DNA of 64,000 nucleotides from Ruminococcus sp. (GTDB lineage Bacteria; Bacillota; Clostridia; Oscillospirales; Ruminococcaceae): NCBI GenBank assembly GCA_017519145.1, contig JAFWTA010000015.1, positions 35,403 to 99,402 of the forward strand, read 5' to 3'. Shown piece by piece: positions 1 to 7,698 of this stretch (position 1 is its first letter; each line of letters starts with the position of its first letter). The notes under the pieces were generated by a model. It saw only the letters and a program-made list of their open reading frames with translations, ran no database searches and was not told where the DNA came from. The position numbers and the translations under genes were made by a program.

Positions 1-362
1 GCATTGAGTATGTCGGTTATCTCCCTGAGAGTGCGGCTGCCGCCGTCCTCAAGAATGTCCATGATAAGGAAGTGCAGCCGTATGTCATTATCCGTGAAGC
101 TCTTTGAGTAATAGGCGTTATACAGCGGATTTTCGGGGATGTGTCCGCTGTCCACGGAAATTGAGACACTTCTGCCGCGGACGGAGTCATCATAGCGCAT
201 AGAGTCCCCCATCCAGCTCTCCACGCGGCGCTTTTCGTCGCCGTAGGTGCGGACGCTCTTGCGGTCAAAGTCGCTTCTTACCTTGCAGCCGTATATGAAA
301 AAGTCCCGAACATAATCACGGGTCTTGTCGAAATTCTTGATAAGCTCTGAAAATCCTGCCAT
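1..362 (-). CDS. Probable WYL-type HTH regulator, N-terminal part (runs off window)
   Basis: The first 120 residues are visible. The start ATG at 362 has AGGAG 10 nt upstream. The protein opens with a basic, charged stretch and reaches a likely winged-helix unit (IRLHFLIMDILEDG, then TLREITDILN) at the window edge. The WYL domain itself would lie outside, so the family name rests on overall resemblance and on context: it is divergent from rtcB by 136 bp, and WYL or similar regulators are commonly linked to RtcB/Ro60 RNA-repair loci. It probably senses a ligand or nucleic acid and controls rtcB. The regulator call is fairly safe; the WYL call is an inference. Confidence 0.55.
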   Translation of the reverse strand, partial: MAGFSELIKNFDKTRDYVRDFFIYGCKVRSDFDRKSVRTYGDEKRRVESWMGDSMRYDDSVRGRSVSISVDSGHIPENPLYNAYYSKSFTDNDIRLHFLIMDILEDGGSRTLREITDILN

Positions 363-387
363 ATTTTCCCACTCCTTTCTTATCTAT

Positions 388-416
388 ATATTAACAGAAA
401 AAACTCCCCTTTGCAA
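388..416 (-). promoter_or_regulatory. Promoter of the WYL-type regulator gene
   Basis: On the minus strand, TTGCAA (411-416), a 17-bp spacer and TAATAT (388-393), about 26 bp upstream of the start codon. On the plus strand only a TATACT box (471-476) with a poor -35 is seen for rtcB, in keeping with an activated rather than constitutive rtcB promoter. A 7-bp inverted repeat ACGGAAA (418-424)/TTTCCGT (455-461) lies between the two. Confidence 0.55.
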
Positions 417-498
417 TACGGAAAGGAGTGTGTGCAGAAAATTTTATATGATTATTTCCGTTTCCTGTGGTATACTGGAGTCAAGCTAAAGGAAAGAA

Positions 499-1743
499 GT
501 GAAGAAAATGTTCGTACATTACATGAAGAATGAAAAAATGCTCCCCATAAAGATATGGCAGTCTGATGCAGAGGCTGTGGGAGAGAAGTGTCTCGCCCAG
601 GCGGAGCACCTTGCGAAGCTCCCTTTCGCACATAAGTGGATAGCACTTATGCCCGACACCCATGCAGGAAAGGGTATGCCCATAGGCGGCGTCATCGCCT
701 GCGAGAATGTGGTAATTCCCAATGCGGTAGGAGTTGATATCGGCTGCGGAATGGCATATGTCCAGACCGATATCCCCGTATCCCTGCTCCGTGAGACTAT
801 AACGGGCAGCGGTAACCTCGTGCAGACCATCTGCGGCGATATCCTCAGAAATATCCCCACAGGCTTTGCACACTACAAGACAGCTCAGCACTCGGAGGTG
901 CTGGACCGCGCCAAGGCTGAAATGGGACGCTATGAAGCCGATAAGGAGCTCATTCCCCAGATAGAGGAGGGCTACTTTCAGGCAGGCACCCTCGGCGGCG
1001 GCAACCACTTCATCGAGATCCAGCAGGACGATGAAGGAATGTGCGGCATAATGCTCCACTCGGGAAGCCGTCACTTCGGAAATATCGTGGGGCAGTACTT
1101 CAATAAGATAGCTCATGAGCTCAACGACAGATGGTTCTCGCAGGTGCCGTCGGAATGGAACCTGCCCTTCCTCCCTGCCGATACCGACGAGGGAAAGCGC
1201 TATCTGGCATGGATGCAGCTGTGCATGGACTTCGCCTATGAGAACCGCGCAATAATGCTCTCAAAGGTAAAGGATATTTTCGCAAAGCACATCATCAAGC
1301 ACACAGGCATCGTTCCCGAATTCTCGGGGGAGATAAACTGCCACCACAACTATGCCGCTCTGGAGAACCACTTCGGCAGAAATGTGTGGGTACACAGAAA
1401 GGGTGCTATACGCGCCCGTGAGGGAGAAATGGGCATAATCCCCGGAGCTATGGGCTCATACAGCTATATAGTCCGCGGAAAGGGCAACCCCGACAGCTTC
1501 ATGTCCTCGTCCCACGGCGCAGGCAGAGCTTACTCCCGTACAGCGGCAATGGACGCATTCTCCGTAGAGTCCGTAATGGTGGACTTAAAGGAGCAGAATG
1601 TGGTACTCGCAAAGAACAACAAGTCCGATGTGGCTGAGGAGTCACGATTCGCATACAAGGACATCGGAGATGTCATGGCTAACCAGACCGACCTTACCGA
1701 GGCAGTCAAGAGACTGTTCACGGCAGGCGTCATCAAGGGCTGA
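499..1743 (+). CDS. rtcB: RtcB family RNA ligase
   Basis: RtcB joins RNA ends carrying 2',3'-cyclic phosphate or 3'-phosphate to 5'-OH ends, using GTP and Mn2+. At 414 residues it has the normal length. Visible signatures in order: GVDIGCGM (78-85, metal-binding Asp/Cys), GGGNHFIEI (167-174, metal His), HSGSRHFGN (187-195), HRKGAIRAREGEMG (299-312) and SSSHGAGR (337-344) with the histidine that is guanylylated in the family. The start is taken as GTG 499, 5 nt after AAAGGA; ATG 508 is the alternative. Downstream lie four structured RNAs and the Ro60-like gene, the classic bacterial RNA-repair arrangement. A role in repairing stress-cleaved RNA is inferred from the family. Confidence 0.97.
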   Translation: MKKMFVHYMKNEKMLPIKIWQSDAEAVGEKCLAQAEHLAKLPFAHKWIALMPDTHAGKGMPIGGVIACENVVIPNAVGVDIGCGMAYVQTDIPVSLLRETITGSGNLVQTICGDILRNIPTGFAHYKTAQHSEVLDRAKAEMGRYEADKELIPQIEEGYFQAGTLGGGNHFIEIQQDDEGMCGIMLHSGSRHFGNIVGQYFNKIAHELNDRWFSQVPSEWNLPFLPADTDEGKRYLAWMQLCMDFAYENRAIMLSKVKDIFAKHIIKHTGIVPEFSGEINCHHNYAALENHFGRNVWVHRKGAIRAREGEMGIIPGAMGSYSYIVRGKGNPDSFMSSSHGAGRAYSRTAAMDAFSVESVMVDLKEQNVVLAKNNKSDVAEESRFAYKDIGDVMANQTDLTEAVKRLFTAGVIKG

Positions 1744-1748
1744 TAAAA

Positions 1749-1773
1749 GCGGCGGGAGCTTGCCTCCTGCCGC
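1749..1773 (+). terminator. Intrinsic terminator or processing hairpin after rtcB
   Basis: A 10-bp stem (1749-1758 with 1764-1773, one G-U pair) with a 5-nt loop, 5 bp after the rtcB stop. The following tract, AGTTAAAAAAGAT, is not U-rich, so it may be a weak terminator or an mRNA 3'-end stabiliser rather than a strong stop. Confidence 0.45.
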
Positions 1774-1791
1774 AGTTAAAAAAGATATATA

Positions 1792-1843
1792 AAGGCACTT
1801 ACAGCAATAGTTTTTTATCATGAAAAGATAAACGAAGTGCCTT
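1792..1843 (+). ncRNA. Candidate Y RNA-like element 1
   Basis: A closing stem AAGGCACTT (1792-1800)/AAGTGCCTT (1835-1843), 9 bp perfect, is followed directly by ACAGCA and encloses an upper hairpin TTTATC (1814-1819)/GATAAA (1827-1832). It lies between rtcB and the TROVE/Ro60 gene, where bacterial Y RNAs are found. The shared ACAGCA at the same place in all four elements marks them as copies of one RNA family. Ro60 binding is an inference. Confidence 0.55.
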
Positions 1844-1846
1844 GCA

Positions 1847-1900
1847 GAGACGCATACAGCAGTTTTTATTTTCATCTGTCAATGAAAAAGAATGCGTCTT
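1847..1900 (+). ncRNA. Candidate Y RNA-like element 2
   Basis: The closing stem AGACGCAT (1848-1855)/ATGCGTCT (1892-1899) is followed by ACAGCA. The inner hairpin is TTTTCAT (1869-1875)/ATGAAAA (1882-1888). It has the same size (52 nt) and layout as element 1 but a different stem sequence: the stem covaries while ACAGCA and the T-rich tract stay, which is strong evidence for a conserved structure. Confidence 0.55.
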
Positions 1901-1908
1901 GTTTTCAG

Positions 1909-1997
1909 CCGTCCACGGCTCTCACAGCAATCGTTTAAGGGCCGCAGAGAGCTTTCCCTCGGGTCAAAGCGCTGCGTAAAAAGACGAGCCGTGACGG
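1909..1997 (+). ncRNA. Candidate Y RNA-like element 3
   Basis: Two mutually exclusive folds are visible. One is local: GGCTCTC (1917-1923) with GAGAGCT (1947-1953), enclosing ACAGCA at 1924-1929. The other is long-range: CACGGCTC (1914-1921) with GAGCCGTG (1986-1993), extended by four pairs (1909-1912 with 1994-1997) past a single bulged C (1913). A stem with a bulged nucleotide is reminiscent of the Ro60-binding helix of Y RNAs, but that is resemblance only. Confidence 0.45.
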
Positions 1998-2021
1998 GCG
2001 GCGAATGATCTATTTTACACT

Positions 2022-2103
2022 AAGTCAGCAACAGCATAAAAAATCGGCAAATTGCAGGTTCAAATCCTGCCCTGCGGAAACGTATGGTACAAAATGCTGA
2101 CTT
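2022..2103 (+). ncRNA. Candidate YrlA-like Y RNA with tRNA T-arm mimic (element 4)
   Basis: The closing stem AAGTCAGCA (2022-2030)/TGCTGACTT (2095-2103), 9 bp perfect, is followed by ACAGCA (2031-2036). Inside is a canonical tRNA T-arm: stem GCAGG (2054-2058)/CCTGC (2066-2070) and the 7-nt loop TTCAAAT, matching the GGTTCRANYCC consensus. There is no anticodon arm, D-arm or acceptor pairing, so it is not a tRNA gene. Bacterial YrlA-type Y RNAs are known to carry a tRNA-like module, and the site just upstream of the Ro60-like gene fits that. A further hairpin (2120-2126/2134-2140) lies downstream. Confidence 0.65.
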
Positions 2104-2228
2104 GAAAACTACCGTTACATTTCGCTCACCGCAAGCGAAAGCAGACTTTGATCTTTACAAGAAGTGAGCGAGCTTGCGGGCGTCAACGCGGAAGCCCGCG
2201 GGGGCTCCCCGCTGAAAGGAGAATAACT

Positions 2229-3701
2229 ATGCTGAATTTTCTGAAGAAGGAAGCAAATAGCACATACACAGAGAACGGCGCTATGGCTTACCGTTCAACA
2301 GAGTCCTTCTGTCTGGATATGTTCTTCAAGGCAGGCGCCATGAGAAACGCCTCCGCCGAGGAGATAGAGGCAGTGGTGGACCGCGCTTATGCAGAGGACC
2401 CCGACAAGACTATGAAGATAGTTTTCTTCGCCCGTGACGCAAGAGGCGGTCTGGGCGAGAGGAGATTCTTCCGCGCAGCTATCTCCGCACTGGTAAAGAC
2501 AGCTCCCGAGGCTGTCAGAAGAAATATACGGCTGTTCTCGGAGTACGGCAGATTTGACGACCTGTGCGTACTGCTGGGAACTCCTCTGGAGAGAGATGCC
2601 GCTGAGGTCATAAGAACTCAGCTCAACGCAGATATAGCTGCCATGAACAGAAACAGACAGGCTTCTCTGCTGGCTAAGTGGCTGCCCTCGGTGAACACCT
2701 CATCAAAGGAGACAAGGAACAAGGGCAGACGCATGGCTGCACTGCTGGGTATGTCAGAGGCGGAATACAGAAAGACTCTGTCCGCTCTGAGAAGATACAC
2801 CGACATCATCGAGAACCGTCTGCGCGAGAGAGACTACACCTTCGACTATGAGGTACAGCCCTCATGCGCCATGTTCAAGTACAGAGGTGCGTTCATACGC
2901 AACGACAATGAGCGCTACATCAGCTATCTGAACGAGGTGCACAGCGGCGAGACAAAGCTCAATGCTGGCAGACTGTACCCCTATGACATCATAAGAGCTG
3001 CACTCGCGGGAAATATCTCCGATACAGAGCGTATGTCACTGGATGCCGCATGGAAGTGCCTGCCCGACCTGACAGCTTCAAGGCGCGAGAACGCCATAGC
3101 AGTAGTGGACGGCTCGGGCTCCATGACCTGCACCTGCGGAGGTATACGTCCCATAGATGCGGCACTGTCGCTGGGAATATACTTCGCGGAGCACAACACA
3201 GGTGCATTCGCTAACCACTTCATAACCTTCTCCGAGAGCCCCCGTCTGGTGGAGATAAAGGGCGAGGACATCGTCGAAAAGGCGCAGTACTGCCGTACTT
3301 TCAACGAGATAGCAAATACTGATCTGGAGGCAGTTTTCAAGCTGATACTGAAGACGGCAATAAACAACCGTGTTCGTCAGTCAGAGCTGCCCAGGAAGAT
3401 ATACATAATCTCGGATATGCAGTTCGACTGCTGCGTAACGGGAGGCAATAACGAGGTACTGTTCCGCGCCGTAAGAAAGCTGTACAGCAATTACGGCTAC
3501 AAGCTGCCCGATGTGGTATTCTGGAACGTGAACAGCCGCTCCGACGCAATGCCCGTTACCCGCTCCGAGACAGGAGCAGCACTGGTATCGGGATATACTC
3601 CCTCGGTGTTCGATATGGTCATGGGCGGAGATATCTCCCCTGAGGCTATAATGAACAAGGTGCTCTCATCAAAGAGATATGCAGCTGTAAGAGCTGCATG
3701 A
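2229..3701 (+). CDS. rsr: TROVE domain RNA-binding protein (Ro60/Rsr ortholog)
   Basis: Ro60 orthologs form a ring that binds misfolded RNA and Y RNAs and can gate exoribonucleases. The 490-residue protein has an N-terminal HEAT-like TROVE region (about 1-280) and a C-terminal VWA domain with the MIDAS motif DGSGSM (about 294-299). Start ATG 2229 is chosen because AAAGGAG sits 8 nt upstream; an in-frame ATG 81 bp earlier lacks a site and runs through GC-rich leader. The leader holds further hairpins (2120-2140 and 2176-2201). Its place downstream of rtcB and the candidate Y RNAs suggests one RNA-repair and surveillance unit. Confidence 0.93.
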   Translation: MLNFLKKEANSTYTENGAMAYRSTESFCLDMFFKAGAMRNASAEEIEAVVDRAYAEDPDKTMKIVFFARDARGGLGERRFFRAAISALVKTAPEAVRRNIRLFSEYGRFDDLCVLLGTPLERDAAEVIRTQLNADIAAMNRNRQASLLAKWLPSVNTSSKETRNKGRRMAALLGMSEAEYRKTLSALRRYTDIIENRLRERDYTFDYEVQPSCAMFKYRGAFIRNDNERYISYLNEVHSGETKLNAGRLYPYDIIRAALAGNISDTERMSLDAAWKCLPDLTASRRENAIAVVDGSGSMTCTCGGIRPIDAALSLGIYFAEHNTGAFANHFITFSESPRLVEIKGEDIVEKAQYCRTFNEIANTDLEAVFKLILKTAINNRVRQSELPRKIYIISDMQFDCCVTGGNNEVLFRAVRKLYSNYGYKLPDVVFWNVNSRSDAMPVTRSETGAALVSGYTPSVFDMVMGGDISPEAIMNKVLSSKRYAAVRAA

Positions 3702-3716
3702 GCAGACACATAAAAC

Positions 3717-3757
3717 AAGCCCCGAAGCGTCAGCACAGACAGCTTCGGGGCTTTATT
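3717..3757 (+). terminator. Intrinsic terminator of the rtcB-rsr unit
   Basis: A 12-bp perfect stem (3717-3728 with 3742-3753) is followed by TATTCTT. It lies 16 bp after the TROVE stop and faces the convergent dockerin gene. Confidence 0.85.
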
Positions 3758-3787
3758 CTTATTCAGTTATTGTTTGCTGTGATGGGC

Positions 3788-6046
3788 TCAGCTGAGCTCG
3801 GTGCCGCCCCACTCCACAACTGTAAAGCCCTTTCTCTCAAAGGTCCCAAGCTGCTGAGGCTCGATATCCACGGAGTCCTCAATGGGTCTGTATGCCATGA
3901 ATACGCGGAGCATACTGTCGGGTACGGGAGTGATGTCAAGCTTTGCGGTGTCGGTATATGCCTTGCCCTGGAAGGTGATGAGATTGTACGCATTGTGCTC
4001 CATTCTGGGCAGCCAGTATACGATGAATTCGTTCATCTCATCCTCGGTAAGACCCATATATGCCAGCTTTTCCTTCAGGAAGCTCTCGGTATCCTCTCCT
4101 GCCACACAGAAGCCCTTTGACAGGTCGAACTTAGTTGTGCAGTCAACGCTGTCCCAGAAAAGGTATCTGTGGTGTGTGCCGTCAGCTTTGTTGAGAAGCG
4201 AGCCGTCGGGATAGGCTGTAACGTCCCAGCCGCCGTTATATCTGGGATATGTGGTGGAGAGTCTGGACTCGGTAAGCTCAAGCTCCACATGAACATCGGT
4301 CTCCTCCTCGGGATAGAGATAAATAACGGGCTTATCTATCAGTTCATATTTAAACTCGATATTCTTCTCGCCGTCACAGCTAACTCTTACCCAGCCTCTT
4401 TCAGTATCTGTTATCTCAGCATATACCCAATCGGGAGACTCAGGATCATAGCCGTACTCCGTGAGATTGGTACCCATGGGAACAGTCTTCAATACCTCAT
4501 ACTCGGTCCCGGGGCCTGCATACAGTTTTCTGTCGGGTCCTGTTATTATAAATTCGCCATGGGCAGTAGAAATCTTTTCCGGCCATACGGGCATAGAAAG
4601 ACTTTTCAGCAGCGCTCGTCTCATAGCAGGGAGGTCGAGCGAGTTTATGCAGTTATCACGGCAGTAATCTGCGGCTTCCCAATTTTTGAGCTCTGCATCG
4701 GAAGCTCCTGTGAGCCATCTCTGCACCAGTATCAGATCGGAAACAGCAAGCCTTCTGTCACCGTTCACATCGCCGAAGGGTCTCCATTTCAGATCATAGT
4801 TTACCTCCCTGAAGTCCGGAGTCTCTGATATCAGCTCAATATCGTTTATTTCATATGCACCCGCAGGAGAATCGTATTCAAAGGCATAACTCCAGTTCTC
4901 CGAATAGGCATTGTCATCATCTACTGTACAGGGATTAGCTGTAATATCAAATATCCTGCTTGTTGCAGGTACGCCTCTCGTGGTTGAAAGAAGATAGATA
5001 TTGCGGCTGTCATCATCGGGAATGTCTATGAGCTCTCCCGTGTCTGCATCAATGAAAGAGAACTGGGTATTGATCTTTCTGTAGGGAGACCAGTTGAGCA
5101 CAACAGAGCAGTTGTCCTTTATCTCGAATTTTCCTGTTGTGGAGACAACAGGCTCAGTATCCGAGAATGTCCTGCCCCTCCTCCACTCAACTTCTGCCAT
5201 GCCGTCAGCCACGGGCTTATAGACGAAAACCGAGGAGATAGGTGTGTCGTCAACGGGCTGAAGCTCAAAGAGGGCGCACTGCGACTCCATGAACTCCTCT
5301 ATCCTGCCCTCGCCGCTCTGCTCCATTCTCACGGAAGCACCTGCGCTGGGGTTGTAGTTGGTCCAGTATGCGATATAGTTATCGTGAACCGAGACCTCAC
5401 CGTATTTCATGACAAAATCATTGTACTCGGGAACACTGTCGGGAAGCCAGCTGTAAATGTCTGTCTCAACTGTATTGCCGTCCTTTCTTTCAAAGGTGTA
5501 TTCCCTTGTGGTGACATATTCACCGTCATCGTTCTTTTTCTGCCATAAGACTGTCAGATCCTCGCCCGGCATCACACGGAACATCTCCACCTCAAAGGCA
5601 TCCTGTGTCTTTCGGTCCTGCCAGTGCTCAAAGAAGCTGTAATCGTGGGAATACAGACCTATGCTGTCACAGTACTCATTATAAGCATTTACCGCGTCCA
5701 TGTCATCGGGATCGGGCTTCTGCGGTATTTCAAGCTCAAAGAACTGCTGACCTGCACCTGCGGGAGTATTTATATCCGCCATGCTGCCCGAGATGCCGAA
5801 CTTATAGTCGTTCTTCATGAAGTGGGGAACTCTCCTCATCATGCAGATGTAATTATCTGCCACATAGCATTTTCCGTGCTTATTGTAAAGCTGCATTGCT
5901 TCTGCGAAGTTTGTGGGCGTCCAGTCGGGAAGTGTGCCTATGATGGACTCGCGGTCGTTCTCATCGGCAGCTGCCGTCAGCTGCACAGGTGCCGCAGATG
6001 CCAGCATAAGAGCTGCTGTCATCAGTGATATCAGTGTTTTTTTCAT
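3788..6046 (-). CDS. Secreted dockerin protein with SH3-like and C-terminal conserved module
   Basis: 752 residues with a Sec signal peptide (MKKTLISLMTAALMLASA). The first 400 residues form an unrecognised region rich in charged and aromatic residues. A dockerin follows (about 421-480, GDVNGDRRLAVSDL and a second, weaker calcium loop DYCRDNCINSLDL), then an SH3-like segment (about 500-560, KLYAGPGTEYEVLKTVPMGT) and a C-terminal module (567-752) starting DKPVIYLYPEEET. That module is recurrent in Ruminococcus secreted proteins as I remember it; its function is unknown to me. The dockerin predicts attachment to a cohesin on the cell or a scaffoldin. GGAGG sits 7 nt before the ATG. No catalytic domain was recognised. 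Confidence 0.8.
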   Translation of the reverse strand: MKKTLISLMTAALMLASAAPVQLTAAADENDRESIIGTLPDWTPTNFAEAMQLYNKHGKCYVADNYICMMRRVPHFMKNDYKFGISGSMADINTPAGAGQQFFELEIPQKPDPDDMDAVNAYNEYCDSIGLYSHDYSFFEHWQDRKTQDAFEVEMFRVMPGEDLTVLWQKKNDDGEYVTTREYTFERKDGNTVETDIYSWLPDSVPEYNDFVMKYGEVSVHDNYIAYWTNYNPSAGASVRMEQSGEGRIEEFMESQCALFELQPVDDTPISSVFVYKPVADGMAEVEWRRGRTFSDTEPVVSTTGKFEIKDNCSVVLNWSPYRKINTQFSFIDADTGELIDIPDDDSRNIYLLSTTRGVPATSRIFDITANPCTVDDDNAYSENWSYAFEYDSPAGAYEINDIELISETPDFREVNYDLKWRPFGDVNGDRRLAVSDLILVQRWLTGASDAELKNWEAADYCRDNCINSLDLPAMRRALLKSLSMPVWPEKISTAHGEFIITGPDRKLYAGPGTEYEVLKTVPMGTNLTEYGYDPESPDWVYAEITDTERGWVRVSCDGEKNIEFKYELIDKPVIYLYPEEETDVHVELELTESRLSTTYPRYNGGWDVTAYPDGSLLNKADGTHHRYLFWDSVDCTTKFDLSKGFCVAGEDTESFLKEKLAYMGLTEDEMNEFIVYWLPRMEHNAYNLITFQGKAYTDTAKLDITPVPDSMLRVFMAYRPIEDSVDIEPQQLGTFERKGFTVVEWGGTELS

Positions 6047-6098
6047 GTCATTTCCTCCATTCTGTTTAAGATATAGTTTTCACGTTGTCTATAAGTCT

Positions 6099-6127
6099 AT
6101 TATATGCCTGTATTGCGTAAAATTCAA
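6099..6127 (-). promoter_or_regulatory. Promoter of the dockerin/SH3 protein gene
   Basis: Minus strand: TTGAAT (6122-6127), 17-bp spacer, TATAAT (6099-6104), about 50 bp upstream of the start codon. Confidence 0.65.
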
Positions 6128-6136
6128 TCAACAACG

Positions 6137-6736
6137 TCAATTCCCGCCACTTCCGAAGCAGAACTCCCTGCAGGCTGTGCGGTAGCACAGATAAGCCTGA
6201 TAAAGTACAACATCCTCATCGGGGTCAAGGTCGGGATCGGTGATCCATTTCGACCTTTTCCCCTCATAGTTTGTAGCTTCATCATTAAGGGTGACGGTCT
6301 TTCCCGAGATAAGGAAAAAGGTGAGCTTTGACCTTACCCATGTATCCTCATCATCTTTCATGTACTTATACAGCAGCGAGCCCGAACGCTCTTTGCGCTC
6401 ACGGTTGCTTCTCGTACATTCGTAATGGGAATACTTTGCATCCTCTATCTCTGCATAGTAGAGCTTTCTGTGTCTGTGCAGGGTCTTTATCACTATATGG
6501 TCCTCATTGATGATGAGCCTTGCACCGTATATCCTTTCGGCTATGTACAGAAAGATGAATATCACCTCGGCTATTCCGCAGACCGCTGCCAGACGTATCA
6601 GCACCAACGTGGGAAATACAAAGGTAACGTCAAGTCCCAGAAACAGGAACAGCGCCAATGCGGCTAAAATGACTATCCAAGGGAGAGCTATCCCCCAGTT
6701 GTACAGAGATGATATATGCTTTATCCTGAACTTCAT
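6137..6736 (-). CDS. Two-helix membrane protein with PH-like cytoplasmic domain
   Basis: About 199 residues. Two hydrophobic helices (about 15-65) are followed by a soluble beta-rich domain beginning at GARLIINEDHIVI, like bacterial PH domains. Start ATG 6736 is chosen over GTG 6745 because GAGG lies 8 nt upstream and the opening MKFRIKH then matches MTFRIKH of the paralog at 8761-9261. The two also share PDEDVxLYQAY near the C-terminus. The gene lies downstream of the LytTR/DUF3021 pair, separated by about 40 bp, and is probably part of that operon. The specific role is unknown; a membrane sensor or envelope-stress component is possible. Confidence 0.6.
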   Translation of the reverse strand: MKFRIKHISSLYNWGIALPWIVILAALALFLFLGLDVTFVFPTLVLIRLAAVCGIAEVIFIFLYIAERIYGARLIINEDHIVIKTLHRHRKLYYAEIEDAKYSHYECTRSNRERKERSGSLLYKYMKDDEDTWVRSKLTFFLISGKTVTLNDEATNYEGKRSKWITDPDLDPDEDVVLYQAYLCYRTACREFCFGSGGN

Positions 6737-6779
6737 TCCCGTCACCTCACTTGACAGTTATCCGTGCCGACAGACCGGC

Positions 6780-7217
6780 TTACTTATCCTGTTCTGCTTT
6801 TGAATAGCGCTTTTTGAGCTGCTGGTTCATTACAGAAGCGTGCTTTTTGTCCACAAGATAGTGAACAGAACAGGTGAACAGATATATGCACACCACCGCA
6901 AGGAATGTCAGCAGCACCGACATGGGAGTTATGCTGCACCAGCCAAATGCCTTCAGCATCAGCAGTGTTACCCCGAATATCACAAGAAAATGAACTATCC
7001 ACAGTATCAGTGACAGCCTGACGCTTTTGGTGTCAAAGCAGAGCAGTACTGCCGAGGGGAGGGCGGTTATAAATCCGCTGAGCAGTATCTCCCACAGGAT
7101 AACGCTGTTCATCTGCTGTCCCGATACTGTCAGGAATATGGCAGCCGCGATCAGCACAGCTGTGGTTATGTCCACAAAATAATGCAATAATGATACAAAA
7201 AATTCCTTTACCATCAT
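6780..7217 (-). CDS. DUF3021 family four-helix membrane protein
   Basis: 145 residues with four hydrophobic segments and a basic C-terminus. DUF3021 proteins are standard partners of LytTR regulators in Firmicutes and are thought to modulate them from the membrane. Here the start ATG overlaps the LytTR stop (ATGA), so translation is coupled; AGGAGG precedes it. The pairing is the main support for the name. Confidence 0.75.
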   Translation of the reverse strand: MMVKEFFVSLLHYFVDITTAVLIAAAIFLTVSGQQMNSVILWEILLSGFITALPSAVLLCFDTKSVRLSLILWIVHFLVIFGVTLLMLKAFGWCSITPMSVLLTFLAVVCIYLFTCSVHYLVDKKHASVMNQQLKKRYSKAEQDK

Positions 7218-7663
7218 TCGACCTCCTCAATGCCGAGCTTGACCTTCAGGCTGTGTACATACTGCCTTGAGATCACTACCTTTTCGCCGTTTTTCAGATG
7301 AGCCTCAAGCTTTCCGCTGAAAAGCGGTGAAAGGTAGTCTATTTTCTCCATATTTACTATCATGGACTTTGAACATCGCACGAAATCCATAGGTGCGAAA
7401 AGCTCCTCCAGCTCATATAGCTTGTACTTGACCTCATAGACGTCCGAACGGTAATATGCAAAAACGCGGTTCTCGTTCGACTCAAAATAGTATACGTCCT
7501 GATAGTTCAGCCGCACTATCTTATCGTCCATATAGCCTGTGAGCTCTGTATTCGCAGTCTGATATGAAAGCAGCATGGAGATGAGTCTCTGATCGGGTGA
7601 CGCGCACCTTACGATCACAACATCTTCATCGCCCGCCTGAGGGGATTCGATTATAATTCTCAT
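7214..7663 (-). CDS. LytTR family DNA-binding regulator
   Basis: 149 residues without a receiver domain. The C-terminal LytTR domain (about 50-145) has the expected pattern: VYYFESNENRVFAYY, FVRCSKSMIVNMEKIDYLSP and GEKVVISRQYVHSLKVKLG. LytTR proteins bind direct repeats spaced about two helical turns apart upstream of promoters. Such a repeat set lies at 8644-8694, upstream of the PH-like paralog, and makes that gene the first candidate target. GGAGG lies 6 nt before the start. Confidence 0.88.
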   Translation of the reverse strand: MRIIIESPQAGDEDVVIVRCASPDQRLISMLLSYQTANTELTGYMDDKIVRLNYQDVYYFESNENRVFAYYRSDVYEVKYKLYELEELFAPMDFVRCSKSMIVNMEKIDYLSPLFSGKLEAHLKNGEKVVISRQYVHSLKVKLGIEEVE

Positions 7664-7698
7664 GATCTGCCTCCGCTTTTAGTTAGTTTGTTACGGTG

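Noticed and set aside
481-1116. Minus-strand open frame of 211 codons over rtcB
   Set aside because: Antisense shadow of a strongly conserved RtcB coding sequence.
2054-2070. tRNA gene at the T-arm
   Set aside because: Only the T-arm is present; no anticodon or D-arm and no 7-bp acceptor pairing can be found around it.
5624-6028. Plus-strand open frame over the dockerin/SH3 gene
   Set aside because: Shadow of the signal peptide and N-terminal region; no start signal.
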